Positions 1 to 6,665 of a DNA stretch of 9,756 nt are shown here, piece by piece. Numbering within the stretch: position 1 is the stretch's first letter; each line of letters opens with the position of its first letter. The translations under genes were made by a program, and so were the position numbers. A model generated the notes under the pieces. It was not told where the DNA came from, ran no database searches, and saw only the letters and a list, made by a program, of their open reading frames with translations. This DNA comes from Solobacterium sp. (lineage in GTDB: Bacteria; Bacillota_I; Bacilli_A; Erysipelotrichales; Erysipelotrichaceae), in contig JAFWEA010000146.1 of assembly GCA_017543005.1 (NCBI GenBank), forward strand, positions 1-9,756. The letters are read 5' to 3'.

Positions 1-1
1 G

Positions 2-190
2 ATGTCCTATGACAAGGGTGAATTCTGCATCCTGGATCCGTCCTGGACACCGGAGAAATTCCATGAGGAAGGAAGAGAAGGCAAGGTCCGGGAAGCCTAT
101 CCGTTCATCTATGTGAAGGAAGCGGATCTCGTCAAGGACTGCGACAACCGTTACCCGCCGTTCTATCTGTTCCGCCGCATCAGCGACTGA
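2..190 (+). CDS. C-terminal fragment of an unassigned protein
   Basis: The frame is open from the first bases of the window to a TGA at 188-190, so only the last 62 or so residues are visible and the true start lies upstream. The ATG at 2 is probably an internal methionine, since no ribosome binding site can be seen before it. The fragment is hydrophilic and has the pattern ILDPSW (residues 10-15), then a Lys/Glu/Gly-rich stretch, then IYVKEADLVKDC and a final YLFRR. That pattern reminds me of the C-terminal half of papain-fold C39-like peptidase domains, but this is a weak impression from memory and not an assignment. A perfect hairpin terminator follows 20 nt after the stop, so this is the last gene of its transcription unit. 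Confidence 0.75.
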   Translation: MSYDKGEFCILDPSWTPEKFHEEGREGKVREAYPFIYVKEADLVKDCDNRYPPFYLFRRISD

Positions 191-210
191 GCAAAAACAG
201 AATGCATTCC

Positions 211-239
211 GATCCGGAGAGAAATCTCCGGATCTTTTG
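211..239 (+). terminator. Rho-independent terminator
   Basis: A perfect 10-bp stem (GATCCGGAGA, 211-220, with TCTCCGGATC, 225-234) is closed by a GAAA tetraloop and followed by TTTTGT. It ends the unit containing the fragment at 2-190. Confidence 0.88.
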
Positions 240-265
240 TATCTCAGCGGCAACCGCGCTATGAT
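237..265 (+). promoter_or_regulatory. Candidate promoter of the glycosyltransferase/GH3 unit
   Basis: A TATGAT -10 box (260-265, 5 of 6 consensus) lies 17 bp downstream of a weak TTGTAT -35 box (237-242). The predicted start near 271 would leave only a short leader before the ribosome binding site at 275-281. The -35 overlaps the T-run of the preceding terminator, so the assignment rests mainly on the -10 and on the absence of another candidate site. Confidence 0.45.
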
Positions 266-287
266 ATGACAGAAAGAGGAGTTTTTT

Positions 288-1601
288 ATGCCGACAGTAA
301 GTGTGATCATTCCCGTATACAATGCGGAAAAAAACATAGAACGATGCGCCGAAAGTGTGCTGAATCAGGAGTACCGGGATCTGGAACTGATCATGGTCGA
401 TGACGGCAGCAAGGACGGCACGGCTGCGATCCTGGATGAACTGGCTGCCCGGGATGAACGGGTACGGGTCATCCACAAGCCCAACGGCGGGGTCTCGGAA
501 ACCCGCAACCGGGCCCTGGATCTGGCCGAAGGAAAATATGTGCAGTTCCTGGATGCGGATGACTGGATTCCGGCGGATTCCACCAAGCTGCTGGTGCGCA
601 CCATGGAAGAGAAAAACTGCGACCTGGTGGTGGCGGATTTCTACCGGGTGGTCGGCGAGAATGTGGCCCGCAAGGGAAGCATCCTGAATGATGAAGTGAT
701 GAGCCGGCAGGACTATGCCGAATACATGATGGAAAGCCCGTCCGACTATTATTACGGTGTGCTCTGGAACAAGCTGTACCGGCGGGATATCATCGAGGAA
801 CATCATCTGCGCATGAACCGGGAACTGAAATGGTGCGAGGATTTCATTTTCAACCTGGACTATCTCATGCATGTCAATACGGTCGCTGCCCTGCAGGTGC
901 CGGTCTACTACTATGTCAAGACCGAAGGTTCACTGGTTGCCCAGAGCATGAAGTTAACCAACATCGTCAAGATGAAGACGAGCATTTACCAGTACTATGA
1001 CCGGTTCTACCGCAATGTGCTCAGTGAGGAAGAATACCGCCGGGTCAGACCGGAAATTGCCAGTTTTCTGATTGCGGCTGCCAGTGACGATGCCGTCATC
1101 CCGCTGATGCCTGGAACCAAGAAACTCGGGGAAGAAGGGGTGCCGGTCTATTTCAGTACGGACAAGCGGGACAATATCATCACGACCGCCTATTATCTGA
1201 ACAAGGTTTATGATAAGCTGCTCAACGCGGTGGCCATGAAGCACGATCTGGATCTGCGTGATGTCAGGGTCTATGTCAGTATCCGCGAGGCCGGTATGGT
1301 GAAAACCCAGAAAGAAATATCCGACTTTACCGGCATCCCGCAGGTGCTGGTGCTTTCCAGTATGCAGAAATTGTCCTCCCGGGGCCTGATCGAAATGCAT
1401 ATCGATACGGCTGACCGGGGCATGAGCGCAGCCATGAAATTCAATGAGTCCAATGAACTGTCGGATGATATCGATACGGCCATGCAGGATCTCGGTGAGA
1501 TCAGCCTGGCCGGTCTGAGTGAAGAGGAAATCCTGCGGGTGATTTCCCTGTATGGCAGAATCAATCATAATCTGAAGGAATATCTGAAGAAGAATGGCTG
1601 A
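288..1601 (+). CDS. GT2 glycosyltransferase fused to a C-terminal MarR-like domain
   Basis: The start is fixed by AGAGGAG at 275-281, 6 nt before the ATG. Residues 1-220 are a GT-A fold family 2 glycosyltransferase: the SVIIPVYN strand (5-12), the nucleotide-binding VDDG (37-40), the metal-binding DADD (89-92) and an ED pair (184-185) at the usual place of the catalytic base. No membrane segments or signal peptide are visible, so it should be a cytoplasmic enzyme transferring sugar from a nucleotide sugar; donor and acceptor are unknown. Residues about 300-437 look like a full MarR-family domain: a leading helix, a winged helix (about 324-375, with TQKEISDFTGIPQVLVLSSM at 340-359), a DR-containing wing (376-377), and a C-terminal dimerisation helix beginning GLSEEE (409-414). 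The frame is uninterrupted, so this is a real fusion in this sequence. It overlaps the GH3 gene by 8 nt, implying translational coupling. The GT2 assignment is firm; the MarR assignment is by pattern, about 80% sure. Confidence 0.92.
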   Translation: MPTVSVIIPVYNAEKNIERCAESVLNQEYRDLELIMVDDGSKDGTAAILDELAARDERVRVIHKPNGGVSETRNRALDLAEGKYVQFLDADDWIPADSTKLLVRTMEEKNCDLVVADFYRVVGENVARKGSILNDEVMSRQDYAEYMMESPSDYYYGVLWNKLYRRDIIEEHHLRMNRELKWCEDFIFNLDYLMHVNTVAALQVPVYYYVKTEGSLVAQSMKLTNIVKMKTSIYQYYDRFYRNVLSEEEYRRVRPEIASFLIAAASDDAVIPLMPGTKKLGEEGVPVYFSTDKRDNIITTAYYLNKVYDKLLNAVAMKHDLDLRDVRVYVSIREAGMVKTQKEISDFTGIPQVLVLSSMQKLSSRGLIEMHIDTADRGMSAAMKFNESNELSDDIDTAMQDLGEISLAGLSEEEILRVISLYGRINHNLKEYLKKNG

Positions 1602-3930
1602 GGAACTGGACGAGAAAAAACTGCGGCTGTTCTGCGGTCAGGACAACTGGCATACACTGAAGGATCCGGCCAGCGGCCTGCGTTCTCTGGTGCTTTCAGA
1701 CGGTCCCAACGGCCTGCGCATCGAGCAGGAGACCGGGATCGGTTTTCTGCCGTCCAAGGAAGCGGTCTGCTATCCGGCGGCTTCACTGGTTGCCTGTTCC
1801 TTTGACCGGGACCTGCTGAAAGAGCAGGGGGACATGCTGGCGCTGGACTGCCTGGAAGAAGGCGTGGATGTGCTGCTTGGGCCGGGGGTCAATCACAAGC
1901 GCAGTCCGCTGTGCGGGCGGAATTTTGAATACTATTCCGAAGATCCTATCCTGTCCAGTGAACTGGGCATCGCCTATATCAATGGCGTGCAGGCCCATGG
2001 CATCGGCACATCGCTCAAGCATTACGCTGCCAATTCACGGGAAAAAGGCCGGCTGGTCCAGGACAGCATCGTTGACGAAAGAACGCTGCACGAACTCTAC
2101 CTGCGGCAGTTTGAGCGGATCATGAAAGAAGCGAAGCCCTGGTCGGTCATGGCTGCCTACAACAAGCTCAACGGCATCCACTGCACGGAGAACAGATACC
2201 TGCTGCAGGATCTGGCCCGTGATAAATGGGGCTACCGCGGTATTTTCGTCTCCGACTGGGGCGCTGTGCACGATCCTGTCGCCAGCGTGAAAAACGGCCT
2301 GAATCTACAGATGCCCGGCGGCCATCACGGCATCGCCGCAAGGCTGCAGCGGGCCCTCAGGAACAAGGAAATCAGTGAAGCAGACATCAAAGAGAATCTC
2401 TCATATCTGGAAGCAGGCCTGAAAAGCCTGCGCCCGGAAGAGAAGAAAGAATATGATCTCAAGGCCCATCTCGATTTTGCCAGACACGCGGCGGAACAGT
2501 CGGCAGTCCTGCTGAAAAACGAAGGAATCCTGCCGTTAAAAAAGACATCATCCATTGCCCTGGTCGGGGCCTTTGCGAAGCATCCCCGCTATCAGGGAAC
2601 CGGCTCCAGCAAGGTCAACTCCGTTGAGACTGATTCGATCCATGCGGCCATGGAAGCGGCCGGATATGATTTCACCTACGCAGAAGGATATCATCCGGAA
2701 TTGGATATGAATGACCTGGTGCTGGTGCAGCAGGCAATCTTTGCCGCAAAGGAAGCCGAAACAGTGATTGTCGTGGCCGGGCTGCCGGACCGCTATGAGG
2801 CGGAGGGCTATGACCGCAGAGACATGTCCATGCCGGAGAATCAGAATTATCTGATCAAGGAGCTGGCCAAGGTCAATCCGAATATCGTGGTGGTGCTGCA
2901 GTGCGGCGCCCCGGTGGAAATGCCCTGGCTGGATCAGGTGAAGGGGCTGCTGTATATGGGCCTGTCCGGCTGTCAGGGCGGGGCGGCGGCAGTGAATCTT
3001 CTGAGCGGGAACGTGAATCCTTCCGGGCGTCTTGCCGAAACCTGGCCGCTGAAACTGCAGGATACCCCGTGCTATCAGTACTTTACGGATGATCTGCGGA
3101 CAGTCGAATACCGGGAAGCACTCTTCAGCGGCTACCGTTACTACACCACCATGCAGGTGCCGGTCTGCTATCCGTTCGGCTATGGCCTGTCCTATACAAC
3201 ATTCCGCTATGACCGGATCGATCTGCAGAAAGACAGCAACGGCGTACAGGTCAGCGTACAATTGACCAATACCGGGACAGTTTCCGGCCGGGAAGTCGTA
3301 CAGATCTATGTCAGCCTGCCCAAGAGCCGCATCGTCCGGCCTTTGCGGGAACTGAAGGGGTTTGCGTCGATCAATCTGCAGCCGCAGGAAAGCGGCACGG
3401 TCACCATCCGGATCCCGTATCAGGATCTGGCATACTATGATGTGCAGAAGGGTGACTGGGCGCTTGAAGCAGGGACATACTGCTTTGCGGCCTGTGCTTC
3501 GGCGGCGGAAGTCCGCCTGCAGGCCAATACGGAAATTGCCGGTGTCACGGACCCGTACAGCCGCCTGGGCGAAGATTATATTCAGTACGAAGACGGCATC
3601 GTCACGATAAACCGGATGGCCTTTGAGCAGCTTGCCGGGCATCCGATCCCGACCTGGCAGCGGCCTGATTTCGACGTTGATACAACGGTTGACGATCTGG
3701 CTGTCACCGGGCTTGGCCGCCGTCTGCACCGGCTGATCCGGCGTATTCTGCGGCAGGAAAAATGGCGTCATGTGGAGGGGACAATGGTGTTTGAAGCCCC
3801 GGTCCGCAGCCTGTTCATGCTGTCCCGCCGAGTGACCTGGGATACCTTGGACGTGGTGCTGGATATGTTCCGGCATGGCTTTTTCCGCAATCTCTTCCGG
3901 CTGCGCAGAACCCTGTACGGCGGGAAGTAA
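1594..3930 (+). CDS. Glycoside hydrolase family 3, beta-glucosidase type
   Basis: This is a 778-residue enzyme expected to release terminal beta-linked sugars (glucose or xylose) from oligosaccharides or glycosides. The GH3 N-domain covers about 33-275, with LSDGPNGLR (34-42), the CGRNFEYYSEDP signature (107-118), KHYAAN (142-147) and the nucleophile Asp221 in VSDW. The C-domain covers about 300-530; E404 in EGYDR is the likely acid/base. A fibronectin III-like domain follows (about 555-635). No PA14 insert is present. No signal peptide is visible, so it should act inside the cell on imported sugars. Residues 650-778 form an extra tail rich in basic and aromatic residues, resembling tails I recall in gut Firmicutes GH3 enzymes. 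The start overlaps the stop of the glycosyltransferase by 8 nt and has only a weak upstream AAGGA (1575-1579), so translation probably depends on coupling. Substrate specificity cannot be read from the sequence. Confidence 0.95.
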   Translation: MAEELDEKKLRLFCGQDNWHTLKDPASGLRSLVLSDGPNGLRIEQETGIGFLPSKEAVCYPAASLVACSFDRDLLKEQGDMLALDCLEEGVDVLLGPGVNHKRSPLCGRNFEYYSEDPILSSELGIAYINGVQAHGIGTSLKHYAANSREKGRLVQDSIVDERTLHELYLRQFERIMKEAKPWSVMAAYNKLNGIHCTENRYLLQDLARDKWGYRGIFVSDWGAVHDPVASVKNGLNLQMPGGHHGIAARLQRALRNKEISEADIKENLSYLEAGLKSLRPEEKKEYDLKAHLDFARHAAEQSAVLLKNEGILPLKKTSSIALVGAFAKHPRYQGTGSSKVNSVETDSIHAAMEAAGYDFTYAEGYHPELDMNDLVLVQQAIFAAKEAETVIVVAGLPDRYEAEGYDRRDMSMPENQNYLIKELAKVNPNIVVVLQCGAPVEMPWLDQVKGLLYMGLSGCQGGAAAVNLLSGNVNPSGRLAETWPLKLQDTPCYQYFTDDLRTVEYREALFSGYRYYTTMQVPVCYPFGYGLSYTTFRYDRIDLQKDSNGVQVSVQLTNTGTVSGREVVQIYVSLPKSRIVRPLRELKGFASINLQPQESGTVTIRIPYQDLAYYDVQKGDWALEAGTYCFAACASAAEVRLQANTEIAGVTDPYSRLGEDYIQYEDGIVTINRMAFEQLAGHPIPTWQRPDFDVDTTVDDLAVTGLGRRLHRLIRRILRQEKWRHVEGTMVFEAPVRSLFMLSRRVTWDTLDVVLDMFRHGFFRNLFRLRRTLYGGK

Positions 3931-3979
3931 CCCGGTTCCCCATACCCGTGCAAAGAGTTTCATGAAAGGCAAATGAAAG

Positions 3980-4006
3980 CCGTATAACAATGTTATACGG
4001 TTTTTT
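3980..4006 (+). terminator. Rho-independent terminator after the GH3 gene
   Basis: A perfect 9-bp stem (CCGTATAAC, 3980-3988, with GTTATACGG, 3992-4000) with a three-base loop is followed by six T. It separates the carbohydrate unit from the metal ATPase unit. Confidence 0.88.
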
Positions 4007-4035
4007 GATTTTGTCTTCCGGACGCTGTTTTGCGG

Positions 4036-4065
4036 TGAACCTGCAGGAATGGTGAAAGATATAAT
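4036..4065 (+). promoter_or_regulatory. Candidate promoter of the DUF6110/P-type ATPase unit
   Basis: A perfect TATAAT lies at 4060-4065, 28 nt before the start codon. The -35 region is poor: GTGAAC at 4036-4041 with an 18-bp spacer is the best match. A weak -35 beside a perfect -10 suggests that an activator could be needed. I see no DtxR-, Fur- or other recognisable metal operator here. Confidence 0.5.
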
Positions 4066-4092
4066 TTTTGTGTACAACAGGAGGTAAACAAG

Positions 4093-4383
4093 ATGAACTG
4101 GATGAAAGCAAGACTGATCGGCTGCGGCGTTCTGCTGGGTACAGCCGGTGTGAAAATTTTGAGCAGTGACGATGCCAAGAAGGTATATACCCATGTGACG
4201 GCGGCGGTTCTGCGCGGTTATGACTATGTGGCAAAGACTTACACAACCGTGCGGGAAAACTGCCTGGATATCAGTGAAGATGCGAAGAACATCAACGATA
4301 AGAGATATGCCGAAAAGGAAGCGCAGATGATCGAGGACGCCAAGGCGCTGCTGGAAGAAAAAGAAGAAAGCAAGAAGAACTGA
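4093..4383 (+). CDS. DUF6110 family small protein
   Basis: A strong AGGAGGT at 4079-4085 sits 7 nt before the ATG. The 96-residue product has a short hydrophobic N-terminal stretch (about 6-22, ARLIGCGVLLGTAGVKIL) that could be a membrane anchor. A helical middle follows, with DDAKKVYTHVTAAVLRGYDYV at about 28-47, and a charged C-terminal tail dominated by Glu, Lys and Ala that is probably helical. The DAKKVYTHVTAA pattern matches my recollection of DUF6110, a family of unknown function that often lies directly upstream of heavy-metal P-type ATPases in Firmicutes. The gap to the ATPase here is only 20 nt, so the two are almost certainly co-transcribed. An accessory role, such as a small subunit or membrane-proximal partner of the pump, is an inference from position. 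No cysteine or histidine cluster that would bind metal is visible. Confidence 0.85.
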   Translation: MNWMKARLIGCGVLLGTAGVKILSSDDAKKVYTHVTAAVLRGYDYVAKTYTTVRENCLDISEDAKNINDKRYAEKEAQMIEDAKALLEEKEESKKN

Positions 4384-4403
4384 ACAGGAGCGGATCAAGT
4401 GCC

Positions 4404-6473
4404 ATGAAATGCAGAATACTACATGAAAGCATGGGCCGGCTCCGCGTGCATATGATGCAGGGTTATATGACTCTGGATCAGGCAGATATCCTGGAATACT
4501 ATTTGAAATCATTTGATTTCATCAGCGATGCGGTGGTTTACGAAAGAACCGCAGATGCTGTGATCCGCTATCGAGGAGACAGAGCGGAAGTGATCCGGGC
4601 TCTGTCTTCTTTCCGTTATGAGGAAAGCAGGGATCTGGTGCCGGAAAAAACCGGCCGGGCCCTGGCCCATGAATTCGAGGATAAGGTCATTCTACACGTC
4701 GGCCGGCGGCTGCTGAATATTGTCTTCCTGCCGCTGCCGTTACGGAATGCCATCACCGCAATCAAGGCGGTGCGGTTTCTGAAGGAAGGCGTGAAGGTGC
4801 TGGCAGCCGGTCATATCCAGGTGCCGGTGCTGGACGCGGCGACCATCGGCATCTCCATGCTGAGAGGGGATTTCGATACAGCAAGCAATGTGATTTTCCT
4901 GCTGGGCCTTTCGGAGATCCTGGAAGAGTGGACCCATAAGAAGACAGTGGATGACCTGGCCCGCAGCATGTCCCTGAATATCGATAAGGTATGGCTGAAG
5001 ACAGCCGAGAGACAGGAGATGCTGGTCCCGGTCAGCGAGATCCGCCCCGGTGACATGATCGTGGTCAGAACCAGCAATACCATCCCGCTGGATGGCATTG
5101 TGGCAGCCGGGGAAGCCAGTGTGAACCAGGCCTCACTGACCGGGGAATCCCTGCCGGTGCGTAAGGAAGAGGGCGCCTATGTCTATGCCGGCACTGTCAT
5201 TGAGGAAGGGGAGATTACCGTCACCGTCAAGAGCACGGCCGGCTCCGGCCGCTATGACCGGATTGTCGAGATGATCGAGGAATCCGAGAAACTCAAGTCC
5301 GATTCCGAAAACCGGGCCGCAGCGCTGGCTGACCGGCTGGTGCCCTGGAGTCTTGGCGGCACCCTGGTGACTTACCTGCTGACCCGGAACATGACCAAGG
5401 CCCTGTCCATCCTGATGGTGGACTACAGCTGCGCGCTGAAGCTCTCAATTCCGATCGCGGTGCTTTCCGGCATGCGGGAAGCCAGCAATTACGGCATAAG
5501 TGTCAGGGGCGGCAAGTTCCTGGAAACCATTGCCGAAGCGAAGACCATTGTCTATGACAAAACCGGGACTCTGACGCATTCCACCCCGCGTGTGGCGGCG
5601 GTGATCCCGTTCGGCCGGAACGATGAGGCGGAAATGCTGCGGCTGGCGGCGTGCCTGGAAGAACATTATCCGCACTCCATTGCCAATGCGGTTGTCAACG
5701 AGGCAACCCGGCGCGGTCTGACCCATGAGGAACGCCATTCCCGGGTGGAATATGTGGTGGCCCATGGCATTGTCAGCCACATCGACAGCAAGCGTGTGCT
5801 GATCGGCAGCTATCACTTTGTCTTTGAAGATGAAGGCTGCACAATCCCGGCCCGGGAAAAGAAGAAATTCAATTCCCTGCCGGATGACTGCTCGCATCTC
5901 TATATGGCCATGGACGGCAAACTGTGCGCGGTCATCTGCATCGAAGACCCGATCCGCACCGAAGCCCCGGCTGTCATCAGCCAGCTGCGGAAACTCGGCA
6001 TCAGCCGGCAGGTCATGATGACCGGGGACAGTGAGCGGACAGCCCGGGCCGTAGCAGACCTGGTCGGGGTCGATGAATATCACTCCGAGGTCCTGCCGGA
6101 AGACAAGGCAGCCTTTGTCAAGGCAGAGCAGCAGGATGGCCGCAGGGTCATCATGATCGGTGACGGGATCAACGATACCCCGGCACTGTCCCAGGCGGAT
6201 GTCGCCATCGCCATCTCCAACGGGGCGGCGATTGCCCGTGAAATCGCGGATATCACCGTACCGGAAGGAAATCTGAACGAACTGGTGACGCTGCGGCAGC
6301 TGAGCACGGCTTTATCAAGCCGCATCAGCAGCAATTACCGCTTTATCCTGTCATTCAATTCGGCTTTGATCCTGCTGGGGGTTCTGGGTGTGCTGCCGCC
6401 CGCCACGACCGCATATCTGCACAATTTCTCAACCCTGGCCCTGAGTGTACGGTCCATGACGGATGTCCTCTGA
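4404..6473 (+). CDS. P1B-type heavy metal translocating ATPase, noncanonical YSC metal site
   Basis: A 689-residue cation pump that should use ATP to export a transition metal. The catalytic machinery is complete: TGES (246-249) in the actuator domain, phosphorylated Asp385 in DKTGT, the nucleotide-domain His424 (followed by Ser, where HP is usual), TGD (540-542) and GDGIND (586-591). Residues 1-75 form a degenerate HMA-like domain that lacks the CxxC metal motif. The membrane helix before DKTGT reads DYSCALKLSIP (340-350); the Cys-Pro-Cys or Ser-Pro-Cys of typical P1B pumps is here Tyr341-Ser342-Cys343, so the usual proline is missing. The C-terminal pair of helices (about 644-689, with HN at 673-674) looks complete. 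The start has AGGAG at 4386-4390 with a long 13-nt spacing and no better candidate. The metal cannot be named; manganese, iron or zinc are all possible. Confidence 0.95.
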   Translation: MKCRILHESMGRLRVHMMQGYMTLDQADILEYYLKSFDFISDAVVYERTADAVIRYRGDRAEVIRALSSFRYEESRDLVPEKTGRALAHEFEDKVILHVGRRLLNIVFLPLPLRNAITAIKAVRFLKEGVKVLAAGHIQVPVLDAATIGISMLRGDFDTASNVIFLLGLSEILEEWTHKKTVDDLARSMSLNIDKVWLKTAERQEMLVPVSEIRPGDMIVVRTSNTIPLDGIVAAGEASVNQASLTGESLPVRKEEGAYVYAGTVIEEGEITVTVKSTAGSGRYDRIVEMIEESEKLKSDSENRAAALADRLVPWSLGGTLVTYLLTRNMTKALSILMVDYSCALKLSIPIAVLSGMREASNYGISVRGGKFLETIAEAKTIVYDKTGTLTHSTPRVAAVIPFGRNDEAEMLRLAACLEEHYPHSIANAVVNEATRRGLTHEERHSRVEYVVAHGIVSHIDSKRVLIGSYHFVFEDEGCTIPAREKKKFNSLPDDCSHLYMAMDGKLCAVICIEDPIRTEAPAVISQLRKLGISRQVMMTGDSERTARAVADLVGVDEYHSEVLPEDKAAFVKAEQQDGRRVIMIGDGINDTPALSQADVAIAISNGAAIAREIADITVPEGNLNELVTLRQLSTALSSRISSNYRFILSFNSALILLGVLGVLPPATTAYLHNFSTLALSVRSMTDVL

Positions 6474-6499
6474 GCCTGAACAACGATGAAAGAAGGAGA

Positions 6500-6534
6500 G
6501 CGTTCTGTCCGTTGACAGGACGTTTTCTTTTTTT
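6500..6534 (+). terminator. Rho-independent terminator after the P-type ATPase
   Basis: A 10-bp stem (GCGTTCTGTC, 6500-6509, with GACAGGACGT, 6514-6523; two G-T wobbles) with a CGTT loop is followed by TTTCTTTTTTT. It ends the DUF6110/ATPase unit 26 nt after the stop codon. Confidence 0.85.
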
Positions 6535-6556
6535 ACGAAAAAATACGAAAACCCTG

Positions 6557-6585
6557 TTGACAGCAGGGAAGAAAAAGGTTATTCT
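6557..6585 (+). promoter_or_regulatory. Promoter of the DtxR-box operon
   Basis: A perfect TTGACA -35 (6557-6562), a 17-bp spacer and a TATTCT -10 (6580-6585, 4 of 6) predict transcription starting near 6592. The first operator begins right at that point, so a bound repressor would block initiation or the first steps of elongation. Confidence 0.75.
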
Positions 6586-6592
6586 CATATCA

Positions 6593-6612
6593 GTTAGATT
6601 AGACTAACCAAG
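6593..6612 (+). promoter_or_regulatory. DtxR/IdeR/MntR-like operator 1
   Basis: The sequence GTTAGATTAGACTAAC (6593-6608) is an inverted repeat of GTTAG and CTAAC separated by 6 bp. Aligned from 6594, it matches about 15 of 19 positions of the classical DtxR/IdeR box (TTAGGTTAGGCTAACCTAA). It sits at the predicted transcription start. The protein that binds it is unknown: the regulator encoded downstream is a candidate, and a full-length DtxR-family repressor elsewhere in the genome is another. Confidence 0.7.
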
Positions 6613-6641
6613 CCGGAGACGGCATATTATTAAGATAATGG

Positions 6642-6665
6642 GTTAGTTGATGCTAACGGTGTTAG
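6642..6665 (+). promoter_or_regulatory. DtxR-like operator 2 plus an extra half-site
   Basis: GTTAG-TTGATG-CTAAC (6642-6657) repeats the arms and the 6-bp spacing of operator 1, 49 bp downstream centre to centre. Another GTTAG half-site follows at 6661-6665. Identical arms and spacing with a different central hexamer argue for a genuine second binding site and not chance. Confidence 0.6.

Noticed and set aside
3951..3980. Imperfect direct repeat of ATGAAAGGC and ATGAAAGCC before the terminator
   Set aside because: Only two short imperfect copies in a noncoding spacer; no sign of a mobile element or attachment site.
2548..4512. A 654-codon open frame on the minus strand opposite the GH3 gene, running through the terminator and into the ATPase gene
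   Set aside because: It has no plausible start signal or domain pattern and crosses a clear plus-strand terminator, a promoter and three plus-strand genes. It is a codon-bias shadow of the GH3 gene.
6626..6639. ATTAT-TAAG-ATAAT inverted repeat between the two operators as an additional operator or promoter
   Set aside because: It is short and AT-rich, lacks a -35 partner at proper spacing, and can easily arise by chance.
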